DNA of 64,000 nt from Brevibacillus reuszeri (GTDB lineage: Bacteria; Bacillota; Bacilli; Brevibacillales; Brevibacillaceae), in the NCBI RefSeq assembly GCF_002897295.1, contig NZ_BEXF01000006.1:248001-312000 (forward strand), read 5' to 3'. Positions 8,249-16,574 of the stretch are shown here, piece by piece. Every line of letters starts with the position of its first letter. Position 1 is the first letter of the stretch. The position numbers and the translations under genes were made by a program. The notes beneath the pieces are model-generated. The model was not told where the DNA came from. It worked only from the letters and a program-made list of their open reading frames with translations, and searched no databases.

Positions 8249-8590
8249 CTACTCTTTCTCGTTATTCTCTTCGTTCCAGGCGGTGAGTCCGCCTAGTAGT
8301 GCCGCGGCTTGAAACCCATGCTCACGAAGTAGGGCAGCAGCCTTTTGTGCTTTGTTTCCAGTTGTACAAATCGTTACGATCTGTGAACTTTCCAATTCCT
8401 TGGCCGTGTCCTCGTCAAAAGGCTTATCCTGTTCCTTCATAATGAGGTAAGGTACGTTTTTTGTTGGTGTTTTTGTACTATATATACTACCCATAACGAA
8501 CTTGTCGTTGTCCCTCACATCTAGTAAAATAAGGTTCGAGTTGTTCTCTAACATCTGTTTTAATGTTTTACTATGTATGGTGTCTGTCAT
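8249..8590 (-). CDS. Rhodanese-like domain protein
   Basis: A 113-residue single rhodanese domain. The N-terminal L-L-D-V-R-D motif and a C-x-T-G-N-K-A active-site loop with cysteine in T-I-C-T-T-G-N are visible, followed by the LLGGLTAW ending of the fold. Such proteins carry sulfur as a persulfide on the active-site cysteine. The ATG at 8590 sits 9 bases after AGGAGGG; an in-frame ATG at 8611 lacks a site. It is monocistronic as far as can be seen, and its partner is unknown. Confidence 0.88.
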   Translation of the reverse strand: MTDTIHSKTLKQMLENNSNLILLDVRDNDKFVMGSIYSTKTPTKNVPYLIMKEQDKPFDEDTAKELESSQIVTICTTGNKAQKAAALLREHGFQAAALLGGLTAWNEENNEKE

Positions 8591-8655
8591 GATCAAAATC
8601 CCTCCTTTCATCTATTGTAGCAGATTCGCAAGGGCTTGGAAGGGCTTAAGAGATA

Positions 8656-8684
8656 TTGATTTAATTGGACAGCCATGGTAGAAT
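8656..8684 (+). promoter_or_regulatory. Sigma-A-type promoter giving csp a long leader
   Basis: TTGATT (8656-8661), 17 bases, TAGAAT (8679-8684). There is no convincing gene between it and the csp start at 9014, so transcription from here would give a leader of about 320 nt. A weaker promoter closer to the gene cannot be excluded. Confidence 0.45.
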
Positions 8685-8894
8685 GATGATGCTACTTGAA
8701 AAATCGAAGCCCATAAATTCATCGAGGTGTATGCTCATGGATAACGTTTTTGAATCCCCGATTCACACTGGCGCGGTCATCGGAGCCGCAAGGATGAAAG
8801 AGAGGAAGGGCTTTCGTTGTTTTAGGTTTTCAAAAAGCTATACTTTGCAGTTCCGTCATTACGACAATCACATATAATCGAAGTAGATATTATT

Positions 8895-8950
8895 CACATA
8901 TCATGAAGGCATATCGCTTCTAGACAAGGGATATTTCTTCATGATATGTG
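8895..8950. repeat. Long inverted repeat in the csp leader
   Basis: CACATATCATGAAG (8895-8908) is perfectly inverted by CTTCATGATATGTG (8937-8950). A second inner stem, ATATC/GATAT, continues the helix across a two-base internal loop. No good T-run follows on the + strand, so it does not look like a simple terminator. It lies 63 bases before the cold shock start codon. Confidence 0.75.
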
Positions 8951-9013
8951 AGTTTTATTGCTTCGGTAAATATGACTAGCATATTCAAATTGACTTTTTG
9001 GAGGTTTTTTTAA

Positions 9014-9217
9014 ATGCAAACGAACGGAACAGTAAAATGGTTTAACGCAGAAAAAGGTTTCGGTTTCATTCAAGTAGAAGGCGGAGACGATGTATTCGTT
9101 CACTTCAGCGCGATCCAAGGCGACGGTTTCAAAACTTTGGATGAAGGTCAACGCGTTCAATTCAACATCGTTCAAGGCAACCGTGGTCCACAAGCTGAGA
9201 ACGTAGTAAAACTGTAA
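9014..9217 (+). CDS. csp: Cold shock protein (CspA/CspB family)
   Basis: A 67-residue single cold-shock domain with both RNA-binding motifs, K-G-F-G-F-I (RNP1) and V-F-V-H-F (RNP2), and the usual N-terminal G-T-V-K-W-F-N. It binds single-stranded nucleic acids and acts as an RNA chaperone. The ATG follows TTGGAGG. Codon use is strongly biased, as in highly expressed genes. It is monocistronic: a long leader with a stable hairpin lies upstream and a terminator directly downstream. Confidence 0.97.
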   Translation: MQTNGTVKWFNAEKGFGFIQVEGGDDVFVHFSAIQGDGFKTLDEGQRVQFNIVQGNRGPQAENVVKL

Positions 9218-9230
9218 GTCTCCTTTATTA

Positions 9231-9262
9231 AAAAAGCTGTCCGTTCGCGGGCAGCTTTTTTA
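9231..9262 (+). terminator. Intrinsic terminator of csp
   Basis: AAAAAGCTG-T-CCG / CGG-G-CAGCTTTTT with a TTCG loop and T-run, 13 bases after the csp stop. Confidence 0.9.
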
Positions 9263-9330
9263 ATTTGCTTAGACATCAAAAACCAACCCCGTTTGATTTG
9301 AACAAAGCGAGGTTGGTTTTTTGTTTTGGA

Positions 9331-9936
9331 TTAAAAGGGGTCATTGGCATAAGGACCTTTGGTTGCCATCCGGAGCAGGTTACTTGCCATGTACTTAGGC
9401 GAATAGCTCATATCATTCTCCAACCACCAGATGACGACTCCTAAAAAGGCAGAAGCTGTGTAGCGGATGACCATTTCTTTGGGAACCGTCAATGCATTTT
9501 CTTTTGCCAGAACTGAAGACATCCCTTCCTGAATAAATCCAGCGAGAACCTCCTGCAATCGTGCGACAAAGTAAGGAATATGATGCTTGGCGAGCATGAC
9601 TCTGTAAAAGTCAGCGTGTTTGGCAATCTGTGCAAACATCCCGACAAAGGATGGTGGAGGTTCCTCGAGATCGACAAAGGAAACAACAGGTGTATTCGTC
9701 ATATCCAAGTTCGTGATTAGTTCGTGGAGAATATCGTCCGTGCTCAAAATGAGTAAGTCATGCTTGTCCCGATAATGAAGATAGAACGTTGCACGATTAA
9801 TGGTAGCACGGTCTGTAATATTCTGAACCGTAATACTATCATATCCACTTTCATCGATAAGTGAAACGAGAGCATCCCTCAATAAGTGACGCGTACGAAT
9901 GATCCGGGGATCTACTTTTCTTGCTTTTGACAACAA
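9331..9936 (-). CDS. TetR/AcrR-family regulator
   Basis: A 201-residue protein with an N-terminal helix-turn-helix (about residues 12-60) in which I-T-V-Q-N-I-T-D-R-A-T-I-N-R-A-T-F-Y-L-H-Y matches the TetR recognition region. The C-terminal half is all-helical and ends with a segment typical of TetR proteins. Translation starts at TTG, 7 bases after AAGGAG. It is divergent from the SDR gene and faces a regulatory region with two perfect palindromes, so it very likely controls that gene and possibly itself. The ligand is unknown. Confidence 0.9.
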   Translation of the reverse strand: MLSKARKVDPRIIRTRHLLRDALVSLIDESGYDSITVQNITDRATINRATFYLHYRDKHDLLILSTDDILHELITNLDMTNTPVVSFVDLEEPPPSFVGMFAQIAKHADFYRVMLAKHHIPYFVARLQEVLAGFIQEGMSSVLAKENALTVPKEMVIRYTASAFLGVVIWWLENDMSYSPKYMASNLLRMATKGPYANDPF

Positions 9937-10023
9937 AATGCAGCTCCTTGTTTAACTTTTGTAGGTTGATCGACAAAATCAACTCGGGTGTTGGATAAGC
10001 GTCATGACGAGATGTTCTGTTGT

Positions 10024-10090
10024 TTGTCGAACAAAATTGGCATTGCTATAATTATGTACGACACAGTGTCGCAAAAACAACTAGTTGTTT
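10024..10090 (+). promoter_or_regulatory. SDR promoter with two palindromic operators
   Basis: Promoter TTGTCG (10024-10029), 17 bases, TATAAT (10047-10052). Just downstream lie CGACACAGTGTCG (10059-10071) and the perfect 16-base palindrome AAACAACTAGTTGTTT (10075-10090). Sites at and after the start of transcription fit repression by the divergent TetR-type protein. Which palindrome is its operator is not decidable from sequence alone. Confidence 0.7.
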
Positions 10091-10142
10091 ATTAAATATC
10101 ATTTTATTATGAGACACAACTAACAGAAAGGACGGATCGAGA

Positions 10143-10892
10143 ATGAATCGTCTAGCTGGAAAAGTAGTCATCATTACGGGAGCTGCGATGGGACAAGGAG
10201 CAGCGGAAGCAAAAATGTTTGCGCAAGAAGGCGCTAGTATTGTTGCAACAGACATGCAAGAAGCAAAGCTGCAAGAAGTCGTTGGAGAAATTACGAGTGC
10301 AGGTGGCAAAGCTATCGCTGTTAAGCATGACGTTGCCTCTGATGCAGACTGGAAAAACGTAGTGGAAAAAGCGGTACAGGCTTTTGGTAAAGTGGACGTC
10401 CTGGTCAACAATGCAGGAGTTAGCACCGATAAAAAGCTGGAGCAATTCGATCTAGAGCATTGGAATAAAGTTTTGAACATCAACCTGACAGGGTGCATCG
10501 TCGGAATGAAATATGTGGTACCAGAGATGAAAAAAGTTGGAGGTGGCTCCATCATTCATATTTCATCAATTGCAGGACTGGTAGCATTGAATTATACAAA
10601 TGCCTACACTGCTTCCAAAGGGGCCCTGCGTGCATTGGCCAAAGCCTCGGCAGTGGAACTCGCCCCGGATAACATCCGCGTAAACTCTGTTCATCCGGGT
10701 ATTATTGTTACCCCGATGATTCAGGAGGCACTCGATCAGGGAGCGCAGCAAATGTTTGAAATGGGGACACCACTTCCACGTTTGGGCAAACCGGAAGATA
10801 TTGCGTATGGCGTGCTTTTCCTCGCTTCAGATGAATCAAGCTTTGTAACCGGTACGGAAATGGTGATTGATGGCGGTTGGACTGCACAATAA
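10143..10892 (+). CDS. SDR-family oxidoreductase (classical type)
   Basis: A 249-residue NAD(P)-dependent dehydrogenase/reductase. It shows the cofactor motif T-G-A-A-M-G-Q-G (residues about 12-19), N-N-A-G, the catalytic S-S-I-A-G and Y-T-A-S-K, and P-G-I-I-V-T-P. The C-terminus with G-T-E-M-V-I-D-G-G-W is typical. The substrate is unknown; a 3-alpha/20-beta-hydroxysteroid dehydrogenase-like annotation would be common for such sequences. The ATG follows AAAGGACGG. Control by the adjacent TetR protein is likely. A short stem follows the stop. Confidence 0.92.
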   Translation: MNRLAGKVVIITGAAMGQGAAEAKMFAQEGASIVATDMQEAKLQEVVGEITSAGGKAIAVKHDVASDADWKNVVEKAVQAFGKVDVLVNNAGVSTDKKLEQFDLEHWNKVLNINLTGCIVGMKYVVPEMKKVGGGSIIHISSIAGLVALNYTNAYTASKGALRALAKASAVELAPDNIRVNSVHPGIIVTPMIQEALDQGAQQMFEMGTPLPRLGKPEDIAYGVLFLASDESSFVTGTEMVIDGGWTAQ

Positions 10893-10901
10893 TAACAAAT
10901 C

Positions 10902-10936
10902 AAGACGTCGGGAAATAAATCCTGGCGTCTTGTTTA
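10902..10936 (+). terminator. Intrinsic terminator of the SDR gene
   Basis: AAGACG (10903-10908) pairs with CGTCTT downstream with an imperfect inner stem and a T-rich tail. Confidence 0.6.
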
Positions 10937-11029
10937 TTTGCGGGAACAGTTATGCTACAATACGTATTCCAATTCATGTAAATTACCTGTACGTTCCTCT
11001 TTACATGGCTACAGGCAGGAGGAGTTACC

Positions 11030-11965
11030 ATGAGTGAATGGCTTGACCAGCTGCAAAAAGAAATTGCAGCCCTTAGAAGCTCAATCCGCATCGAAAAGAT
11101 TCTAAAAGGATTTTCTACTGATGAGAAGTACCGCGTGTATTTGTCTAATGGAGAGAACCGGTTGCTGCGTATTTTTAAGCTTGACCAATGGGATCAGAAA
11201 AAAGCCGAGTACGACATGATAAAGACCATTCAAAACCTTGGGGTCAAAGCGTCATTACCCATAGAACTCGGAATGATCCCAGCAATGGACATAGGCTACA
11301 TGGTTTTATCCTATTTGGATGGGGAGGATGCTCGTGATGTCCTGCCAGAATTGTCCGCAGAAGAGCAGCGACAAATTGGTTACCTAGCTGGCTGTGACTT
11401 GGCAAGCATGCATCAGCTTCCCGCTCCAACCTACGTTTCTTCCTGGTATGAGAGGTGCATCCAAAAGCACCGGAATTATGTTCGTGCCTACCAGGAATCC
11501 TCCCTCGAAATTACGCACGCTGACAAAATCAATGCTTTCATCGAAGATCACCTTACCTATTTGAAAAACAGGCCCAATCGTTTTTTGCATGATGATTTCC
11601 ATGTTGGAAACTTAATTGTTCATGAGCGACAATATGCAGGTGTCATTGATTTTAATCGCTATGATTGGGGAGACCCCATTCACGAATTTACTAAGCTAGC
11701 TTTTTTCAGCAGGGAAATCAGTGTTCCCTTTTGCAATGGACAGATTACGGGCTATTTCCACAATGAAGAGCCGCCAGACTCGTTTTGGATTTTATATTCG
11801 GTATACACGGCCATGACGATCTTCTCCTCTGTCGTTTGGACGGGACGTGTGGTGCCTTCGCTGCTTGATGATATGAACCAGCGAGTCAATAAAGTCATTG
11901 AGGAGCATCAAGCATTCGAACGCACCATTCCGGTCTGGTTCTGCAGGTCTGAAGCACACACGTAA
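11030..11965 (+). CDS. Aminoglycoside phosphotransferase-fold kinase
   Basis: A 311-residue APH/choline-kinase-like protein. The catalytic loop H-D-D-F-H-V-G-N and the following metal site I-D-F-N-x-x-D-W-G-D-P are intact, so it should be an active small-molecule kinase. The N-terminal lobe contains a nucleotide-binding strand around residues 20-50 and a Y-L-D-G-E hinge. The substrate cannot be assigned: the family includes antibiotic kinases and metabolic kinases. The ATG follows GGAGGAG. It is monocistronic and ends at a hairpin. Confidence 0.87.
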   Translation: MSEWLDQLQKEIAALRSSIRIEKILKGFSTDEKYRVYLSNGENRLLRIFKLDQWDQKKAEYDMIKTIQNLGVKASLPIELGMIPAMDIGYMVLSYLDGEDARDVLPELSAEEQRQIGYLAGCDLASMHQLPAPTYVSSWYERCIQKHRNYVRAYQESSLEITHADKINAFIEDHLTYLKNRPNRFLHDDFHVGNLIVHERQYAGVIDFNRYDWGDPIHEFTKLAFFSREISVPFCNGQITGYFHNEEPPDSFWILYSVYTAMTIFSSVVWTGRVVPSLLDDMNQRVNKVIEEHQAFERTIPVWFCRSEAHT

Positions 11966-11998
11966 AAAAGGAACTATGAAAAAATCATAGTTCCTCCT
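11966..11998. terminator. Terminator between convergent APH and poly-Asn genes
   Basis: GGAACTATGA (11970-11979) and TCATAGTTCC (11985-11994) form a perfect 10-bp stem with a 5-base loop; A-rich flank on one side serves the - strand. Confidence 0.75.
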
Positions 11999-12013
11999 CA
12001 GGTATAGAACGGA

Positions 12014-12508
12014 TTAGAAACAAGTATCAAGTGTTACAGTTTGGAATTGGCTGTCGAGTACAGTAAGACCGTTCACGATACCTCCGCCAACAGATGTCCG
12101 GCCATAAGTGGTGAGAAGAACATTTTCTTCAGCATTTCGATTGCTGTTATTGTTGTTGTTGTTATTGTTGTTGTTGTTGTTATTGTTGTTGTTGTTGTTA
12201 TTGTTGTTGTTGTTATTGTTGCAGCCGACAGTAAGGCGTACTTCATAGTGAAAGGAAGCAGGTACTGTTGCATTAAACGCAATGCGAGTATTACCAGCAA
12301 GCGTTTGAGTGACATCGAGCAGCGTGCTGACGGGATTGGTTTGCACTACAGCGTTACCCCAGTTTAATACCTGTACGCGAACCTCTACTTCATCGTTGTT
12401 CAAGTTAACCAAGTCAAGATGTGCTGTTAGTGCGACGGCGAGGTTATTTTGCAAAATTCCTGTCGTTCTTACTTCTTGTCTTCTGTTTTTTCTTCCTCCA
12501 TCTGACAT
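12014..12508 (-). CDS. Poly-asparagine surface/spore protein
   Basis: A 164-residue protein without signal peptide. Residues 1-95 form a beta-rich domain (T-G-I-L-Q-N-N-L, V-L-N-W-G-N). A run of 25 consecutive asparagines preceded by a cysteine follows, and then a short C-terminal segment ending D-T-C-F. The ATG sits 9 bases after GGAG. Low-complexity cytosolic proteins of this kind in spore formers are often coat or exosporium parts, but that is inference. The Asn run is encoded by mixed AAC/AAT codons and should be prone to length change. Confidence 0.8.
   Translation of the reverse strand: MSDGGRKNRRQEVRTTGILQNNLAVALTAHLDLVNLNNDEVEVRVQVLNWGNAVVQTNPVSTLLDVTQTLAGNTRIAFNATVPASFHYEVRLTVGCNNNNNNNNNNNNNNNNNNNNNNNNNSNRNAEENVLLTTYGRTSVGGGIVNGLTVLDSQFQTVTLDTCF
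12146..12220 (-). repeat. Trinucleotide repeat encoding 25 Asn
   Basis: Seventy-five bases made only of AAC and AAT codons on the - strand, arranged in irregular blocks of AACAACAAC separated by AAT. A length-variable homopolymer tract inside a coding gene. Confidence 0.95.
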
Positions 12509-12634
12509 TCACGTTCACTCCATTCATGATGTTTTAATTAGTGGGACATAATACTTTATTTCATCTTGTACCTTTTTGTAACGGCGAACGCATGGGGACG
12601 AGTAACCATTTCGAATAGGAAGGCGTGGAAATCG

Positions 12635-13375
12635 TTGATTTATGCTAATTTGTTCAAGCAAGCGGAATATAGCGCACGGTTTGAATGGGGATATGAAGGG
12701 GCTCGGCAGCTTGGACTAGGATCTTCACTCATAGTCATCATCGATGTGCTCTCGTTTTCTACATGCGTCGACGTGGTAGTCGGCAGAGGTGGCAGTGTAT
12801 TTCCCTATCGCTTTAAAGATGAAACAGCCCGTCTCTACGCGGAGCAAAAAGGGGCGTTGCTCGCTGGGCGAAGAGGCGAGCGCATATCTTTATCTCCTGC
12901 GGCTCTACAATCAATACCCGTTAACAGCAGGATTGTTCTGCCATCGCCAAATGGCTCCACATGCACGGTGCTGGCAAAGGAAAGCAAAGCAACGGTCATC
13001 GCTGCGTGTTTACGCAATGCTTCAGCCGTAGCCAATTACATACGTGAGCGGAAAGAAACGGTAACAATCATTGGCTGTGGAGAAAGGTGGCCAAACGGTG
13101 CCCTGCGACCAGCCATCGAGGATATCATCGCTGCAGGAGCCATCCTGTATGAATTAAGCGAACACACACTTTCCCCGGAAGCGCAAATGGCTGTCGCTAC
13201 GTATACCTCTGCAAAAAGAGAGCTCGCATGGTTCTTGGAGCAATCAGGATCAGGGCAAGAGCTGATTCGCAGTGGGTATCTTGAGGATGTACAAGTGGCG
13301 GGGCAATTAAATAGTAGTCAGCATGTTCCTGTTTTAAATGATGAAGGCGCATATGAGGCAATGGAGCTGGATTGA
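12635..13375 (+). CDS. 2-phosphosulfolactate phosphatase family protein (ComB-like)
   Basis: About 246 residues of the ComB family (hydrolysis of 2-phosphosulfolactate to sulfolactate). Visible family motifs are I-I-D-V-L-S-F-S-T near the N-terminus, L-P-S-P-N-G-S-T, and G-C-G-E-R-W-P-N-G followed by an acidic E-D-I-I-A-A-G segment. In B. subtilis relatives, sulfolactate accumulates in spores, which may be the link here. The TTG at 12635 with AGGAAGG upstream gives a family-like N-terminus; the frame stays open back to 12566, so the start is uncertain. Confidence 0.85.
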   Translation: MIYANLFKQAEYSARFEWGYEGARQLGLGSSLIVIIDVLSFSTCVDVVVGRGGSVFPYRFKDETARLYAEQKGALLAGRRGERISLSPAALQSIPVNSRIVLPSPNGSTCTVLAKESKATVIAACLRNASAVANYIRERKETVTIIGCGERWPNGALRPAIEDIIAAGAILYELSEHTLSPEAQMAVATYTSAKRELAWFLEQSGSGQELIRSGYLEDVQVAGQLNSSQHVPVLNDEGAYEAMELD

Positions 13376-13452
13376 TTTCCAAATATTTGTAACAACTAAT
13401 GCTGTCCGAACGTCTTACATAGATAACAAGAAAGAATGTGAGGAACAGGCGA

Positions 13453-15576
13453 ATGAGGAAGAAAAATCGTACCTCCTTTATCATGCTGTCATCTTTAACG
13501 ATCGGGATTGCCATAGCGGGTTGTTCGCAAGAGAGCCAGCCAATCAAAGCCAGCCAAGCACCAGAGAAGCAAGCTGAGACAGTATCGAATGCAGTATCTG
13601 TGAATCAGCAGATTCCTTCGCAGGTAGAGCTAGCTGCTTGCAGCTCCGAAAGTATGCAGCAGACGACTTCAGTAGATCCAACCGTAAAAAAATGGCGCCA
13701 GCTTGGAGATGGAAGACCACTCAGTGGCATCGCTTCGATCAGTGTTGATCCTATTTTTGATGGGGCTGGATACGGGTGGAAGCCAGGAACGTCATATGCG
13801 ATAACAAAAGACGGGTCGGTGTGGAAGTGGGGATATGATAATCGTCCAATAGATTTTCCTGTTCGAGTAAAAGGGATAAACGGTGTCAAGCAAATCACTG
13901 AGTCGTTTGCGCTGACGAATGACGGCCAGGTGTGGAGGCTAAATCAAGAGGGGACCGCTGAGAAAATAAAGGAGCTTAAAAACGTTGAATCCATCCAGCT
14001 TGGTGAGATGTTTGATGCTCTGTATGTACTGAGAAAGGATGGGACTCTCTGGAAACTGGATAATGATTCCGACAAGCCTGAGCAGCTAACTGGGATCGCA
14101 AACATGCAAAAGCTGTACGCCTCTGCTGACTCGTTATATCTCATTGATCGGACTGGAACGCTCCATTATTTGAGTGGACGCGAGGGGCCATTCAAAAGCG
14201 ATAACAAGCAAGTGATCCCGCTTCCTGGAAAAGTGAAGCAATTTGTGGTGAGCTATCGGGATCATGCCCTCATTCAAATCGAATCGGGGGAGGTGTACGC
14301 TTTTTCAGCCCAGGAGCAGCAGCCAAAGCACATGCCGTTAGCAGATGGAGCAAAAAGACTGGCAGTAAATGCCGATGGCATGTACCTGATGGTCAAAACA
14401 GATGGATCAGTCTGGGGGTGGGGGACAAATACAAATCACATGCTTGGAGAAAGTCAGCCAAAGACCGTTGAAAAGCCGGTACCGATTCAAACACTAACCG
14501 ACATCATCGATATTCAGGCAGGGACAGATCATGCATTGGCACTGGATAAAAACGGGCAAGTTTATTCATGGGGGAGCAATATGACCGGCCAGCTCGGCAG
14601 ATTACCTCTATTTTTTGCAAAGTGGACTGAGCTGGGACAATTATCCGACATTCAACAGACTGTAACGAAACTGGAAAAGCCACATTTCCTGCGTAGAGAC
14701 GGTTCCATCTGGAGCATGCATGAAAATCGTACGACTTATAAAATAAAGGGTCCCGCACACATACAAAAGCTGGACAGCATGCTTGGTTTTCCGGTAACAA
14801 TCGACCAAGCTGGCAAAGTGCAACTGTGGCAGAAGGATTTCTTATCCTGCCAAACACTTACGCTTCCTTTTTCAGTCAAAGACATGGTCGCAGGTGATGA
14901 CCATTTGCTGGTGCGTACAATAGATGATCAATACATGGCGATCGCATTCGATTATGAATCTAAGGAGTCAGACTCCGTTCAGATTGTCCCTGGCAAGGTG
15001 GAAATGGTTAAGATCGACTCTTCCCTCGCCCCTCAAATAAAGAATCTGTATGCGAATCTTTATACTTTTTTGGCTCTAACCAAAGAGGGCGAAGTGTTTT
15101 ATGCAGATCGCACCAAAGGCGTTCCCTACCAATTTAAAAGGGTTCAGGGCTTACACAATATCATTGCGTTAGCTCCAGAATTTTTTGTTCGTGCAACGCA
15201 TGACCCTGCATCGGTATGGGCTCTGGATGATAAGGGGCGTGTCCAAGAGCTGCTGCTTCAACCAGAGTTTGAACGATCAAGAATCACGTCGATTCAAGCT
15301 GAGATAGGGACTAATGTAGAAGAGGGAATTGACAAAATAAGTGGTAGACTTCGACTGACAAAAGACGGTCAAATTTTTGAGCATGACTGGAGTCCTTCAA
15401 GCAAAGAACGGATATCGGAGTCGGTTCGCTTGGTTTCTTCAACGTATCGATATTGGATCGAGGGACCTGGCTCTCATTATCATTTATTAGTGACGGAGAG
15501 CGATAAGATCATTGTCATCGGCTTTAATCCATTTGGTCAAAGCGAATCGGTTCCTGAAAAAGTGATTACACCATAA
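13453..15576 (+). CDS. RCC1-repeat lipoprotein
   Basis: A protein of about 707 residues. The N-terminus is basic, followed by a hydrophobic stretch and lipobox I-A-G-C, so it is lipid-anchored outside the membrane. The rest consists of many beta-propeller repeats of the RCC1 type with recurring T-K-D-G-x-V-W-x-W-G, the clearest being W-G-W-G-T-N-T-N and Y-S-W-G-S-N-M-T-G-Q-L-G near residues 320-390. Such propellers mediate binding; no enzyme motif is seen. ATG at 13453 is preferred over GTG at 13438. It is monocistronic with a terminator about 95 bases downstream. Confidence 0.87.
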   Translation: MRKKNRTSFIMLSSLTIGIAIAGCSQESQPIKASQAPEKQAETVSNAVSVNQQIPSQVELAACSSESMQQTTSVDPTVKKWRQLGDGRPLSGIASISVDPIFDGAGYGWKPGTSYAITKDGSVWKWGYDNRPIDFPVRVKGINGVKQITESFALTNDGQVWRLNQEGTAEKIKELKNVESIQLGEMFDALYVLRKDGTLWKLDNDSDKPEQLTGIANMQKLYASADSLYLIDRTGTLHYLSGREGPFKSDNKQVIPLPGKVKQFVVSYRDHALIQIESGEVYAFSAQEQQPKHMPLADGAKRLAVNADGMYLMVKTDGSVWGWGTNTNHMLGESQPKTVEKPVPIQTLTDIIDIQAGTDHALALDKNGQVYSWGSNMTGQLGRLPLFFAKWTELGQLSDIQQTVTKLEKPHFLRRDGSIWSMHENRTTYKIKGPAHIQKLDSMLGFPVTIDQAGKVQLWQKDFLSCQTLTLPFSVKDMVAGDDHLLVRTIDDQYMAIAFDYESKESDSVQIVPGKVEMVKIDSSLAPQIKNLYANLYTFLALTKEGEVFYADRTKGVPYQFKRVQGLHNIIALAPEFFVRATHDPASVWALDDKGRVQELLLQPEFERSRITSIQAEIGTNVEEGIDKISGRLRLTKDGQIFEHDWSPSSKERISESVRLVSSTYRYWIEGPGSHYHLLVTESDKIIVIGFNPFGQSESVPEKVITP

Positions 15577-15670
15577 TGACCATATTGGCAGCTGTGGGAA
15601 AACATCCCATACCTTCCACATTTCACGGATGGAATGGAATCATTTGTGAATTCCTGATAAAATGATTGGA

Positions 15671-15695
15671 AAGCCCTTTCGGGGGCTATTTTTTA
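15671..15695 (+). terminator. Intrinsic terminator after RCC1 gene
   Basis: AAGCCC / GGGGGCT with a short loop followed by a run of T. Confidence 0.7.
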
Positions 15696-15770
15696 AGGAG
15701 GGCTTTTGCATGAAAGATTTTACTCTCGTCAAAATTGTTTATGAAAAACAACTGGGAGGTGACATTTATT

Positions 15771-16223
15771 ATGAACCATAGCATTATGAGCGGCACACGC
15801 AAACATTTGATTAGTCAACTTGTTTTCTTTGATGAGCAGTATTCGCTTTTTTACGATCAATACGTTCGTGATTATGGTAAGGATAAACAGATTGTAGATA
15901 GCTTGGTAAAACGTTACAAGGAAACACTGGAAAAATTACTTTCTGGTGACGACGAAGCTTTATCAAAGTCATTGCATGGAATTACGCTCCTGGGTAGCAG
16001 TGTAAAGGTTCTATTTGAAGAGGATGGATATGAGGAATCATTTACTGTGGTTTATCCAACAGATATTGATCCTGACAACAATCGAATTTCGTTCTTATCC
16101 CCTATTGGTAGACAATTACTGTTGGCTGGGCCTGAAGATTCAATCGTTTTAGAAAGTCCTGTCGGTTCCAGCCATGTACAGATCAGGGAGATAAGGTTTA
16201 CATATATGGGCGGATTTTCGTAA
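15771..16223 (+). CDS. GreA/GreB C-terminal domain protein
   Basis: A 150-residue protein. The C-terminal half (about residues 75-150) matches the FKBP-like C-terminal domain of transcript cleavage factors: I-S-F-L-S-P-I-G-R-Q-L-L-L-A-G, then V-L-E-S-P-V-G. The N-terminal half is helical but does not show the acidic-tipped coiled coil of a true GreA, so it is probably an RNA-polymerase-binding relative (Rnk- or Gfh-like in logic) and not a cleavage factor. ATG at 15771 follows GGGAGGTGA. It is monocistronic. Confidence 0.8.
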   Translation: MNHSIMSGTRKHLISQLVFFDEQYSLFYDQYVRDYGKDKQIVDSLVKRYKETLEKLLSGDDEALSKSLHGITLLGSSVKVLFEEDGYEESFTVVYPTDIDPDNNRISFLSPIGRQLLLAGPEDSIVLESPVGSSHVQIREIRFTYMGGFS

Positions 16224-16249
16224 CATCAAAATCGAACAACGTATTTTGG

Positions 16250-16281
16250 AAAAAAGACACTACGAGCTAGTGTCTTTTTTT
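16250..16281 (+). terminator. Intrinsic terminator of Gre-C gene
   Basis: AAAAAGACACTA / TAGTGTCTTTTTTT, perfect 12-bp stem with a five-base loop. Confidence 0.9.
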
Positions 16282-16574
16282 CCGCTAGTAATGGCTTTGA
16301 GCTTCAGGAAAATATTCTTCGAGGGTTGGGAATATCCGGTATTATTCATAAAGACGAGTCGTTTTCCATATTTCCCTTTCGATAAGGAGTGGCTATGTTT
16401 ACCTACCTTTGTAGTGGAAGGGAAGTAAATTGGTCAAAAGAGGTTTCAGACGGATGAAAATAAAAAGTGCAATGCGAATTTCCCTTTTTCAACCACTGAA
16501 AACTACAAAGCCATCCTCACGATTTTTGGATAAACTAACGACGACAAATGACCTCATGAAAGGAAAATAAGGCT
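16282..16574. other. Intergenic stretch without a supported gene
   Basis: Between the Gre-C terminator and the GH18 gene. A 20-codon frame at 16395 with an AAGGAG site is too short to support as a gene. I see no repeat or RNA element. Confidence 0.5.

Noticed and set aside
8665..8877. A 70-codon frame upstream of csp
   Set aside because: No ribosome binding site, overlaps the promoter's -10, composition not protein-like; treated as leader RNA.
12146..12220. CRISPR-like repeat array
   Set aside because: It is a trinucleotide repeat in a coding frame without spacers.
12041..12367. + strand frame with a long valine run
   Set aside because: Antisense reading of the Asn repeat; the - strand frame has a start, a ribosome binding site and a plausible fold.
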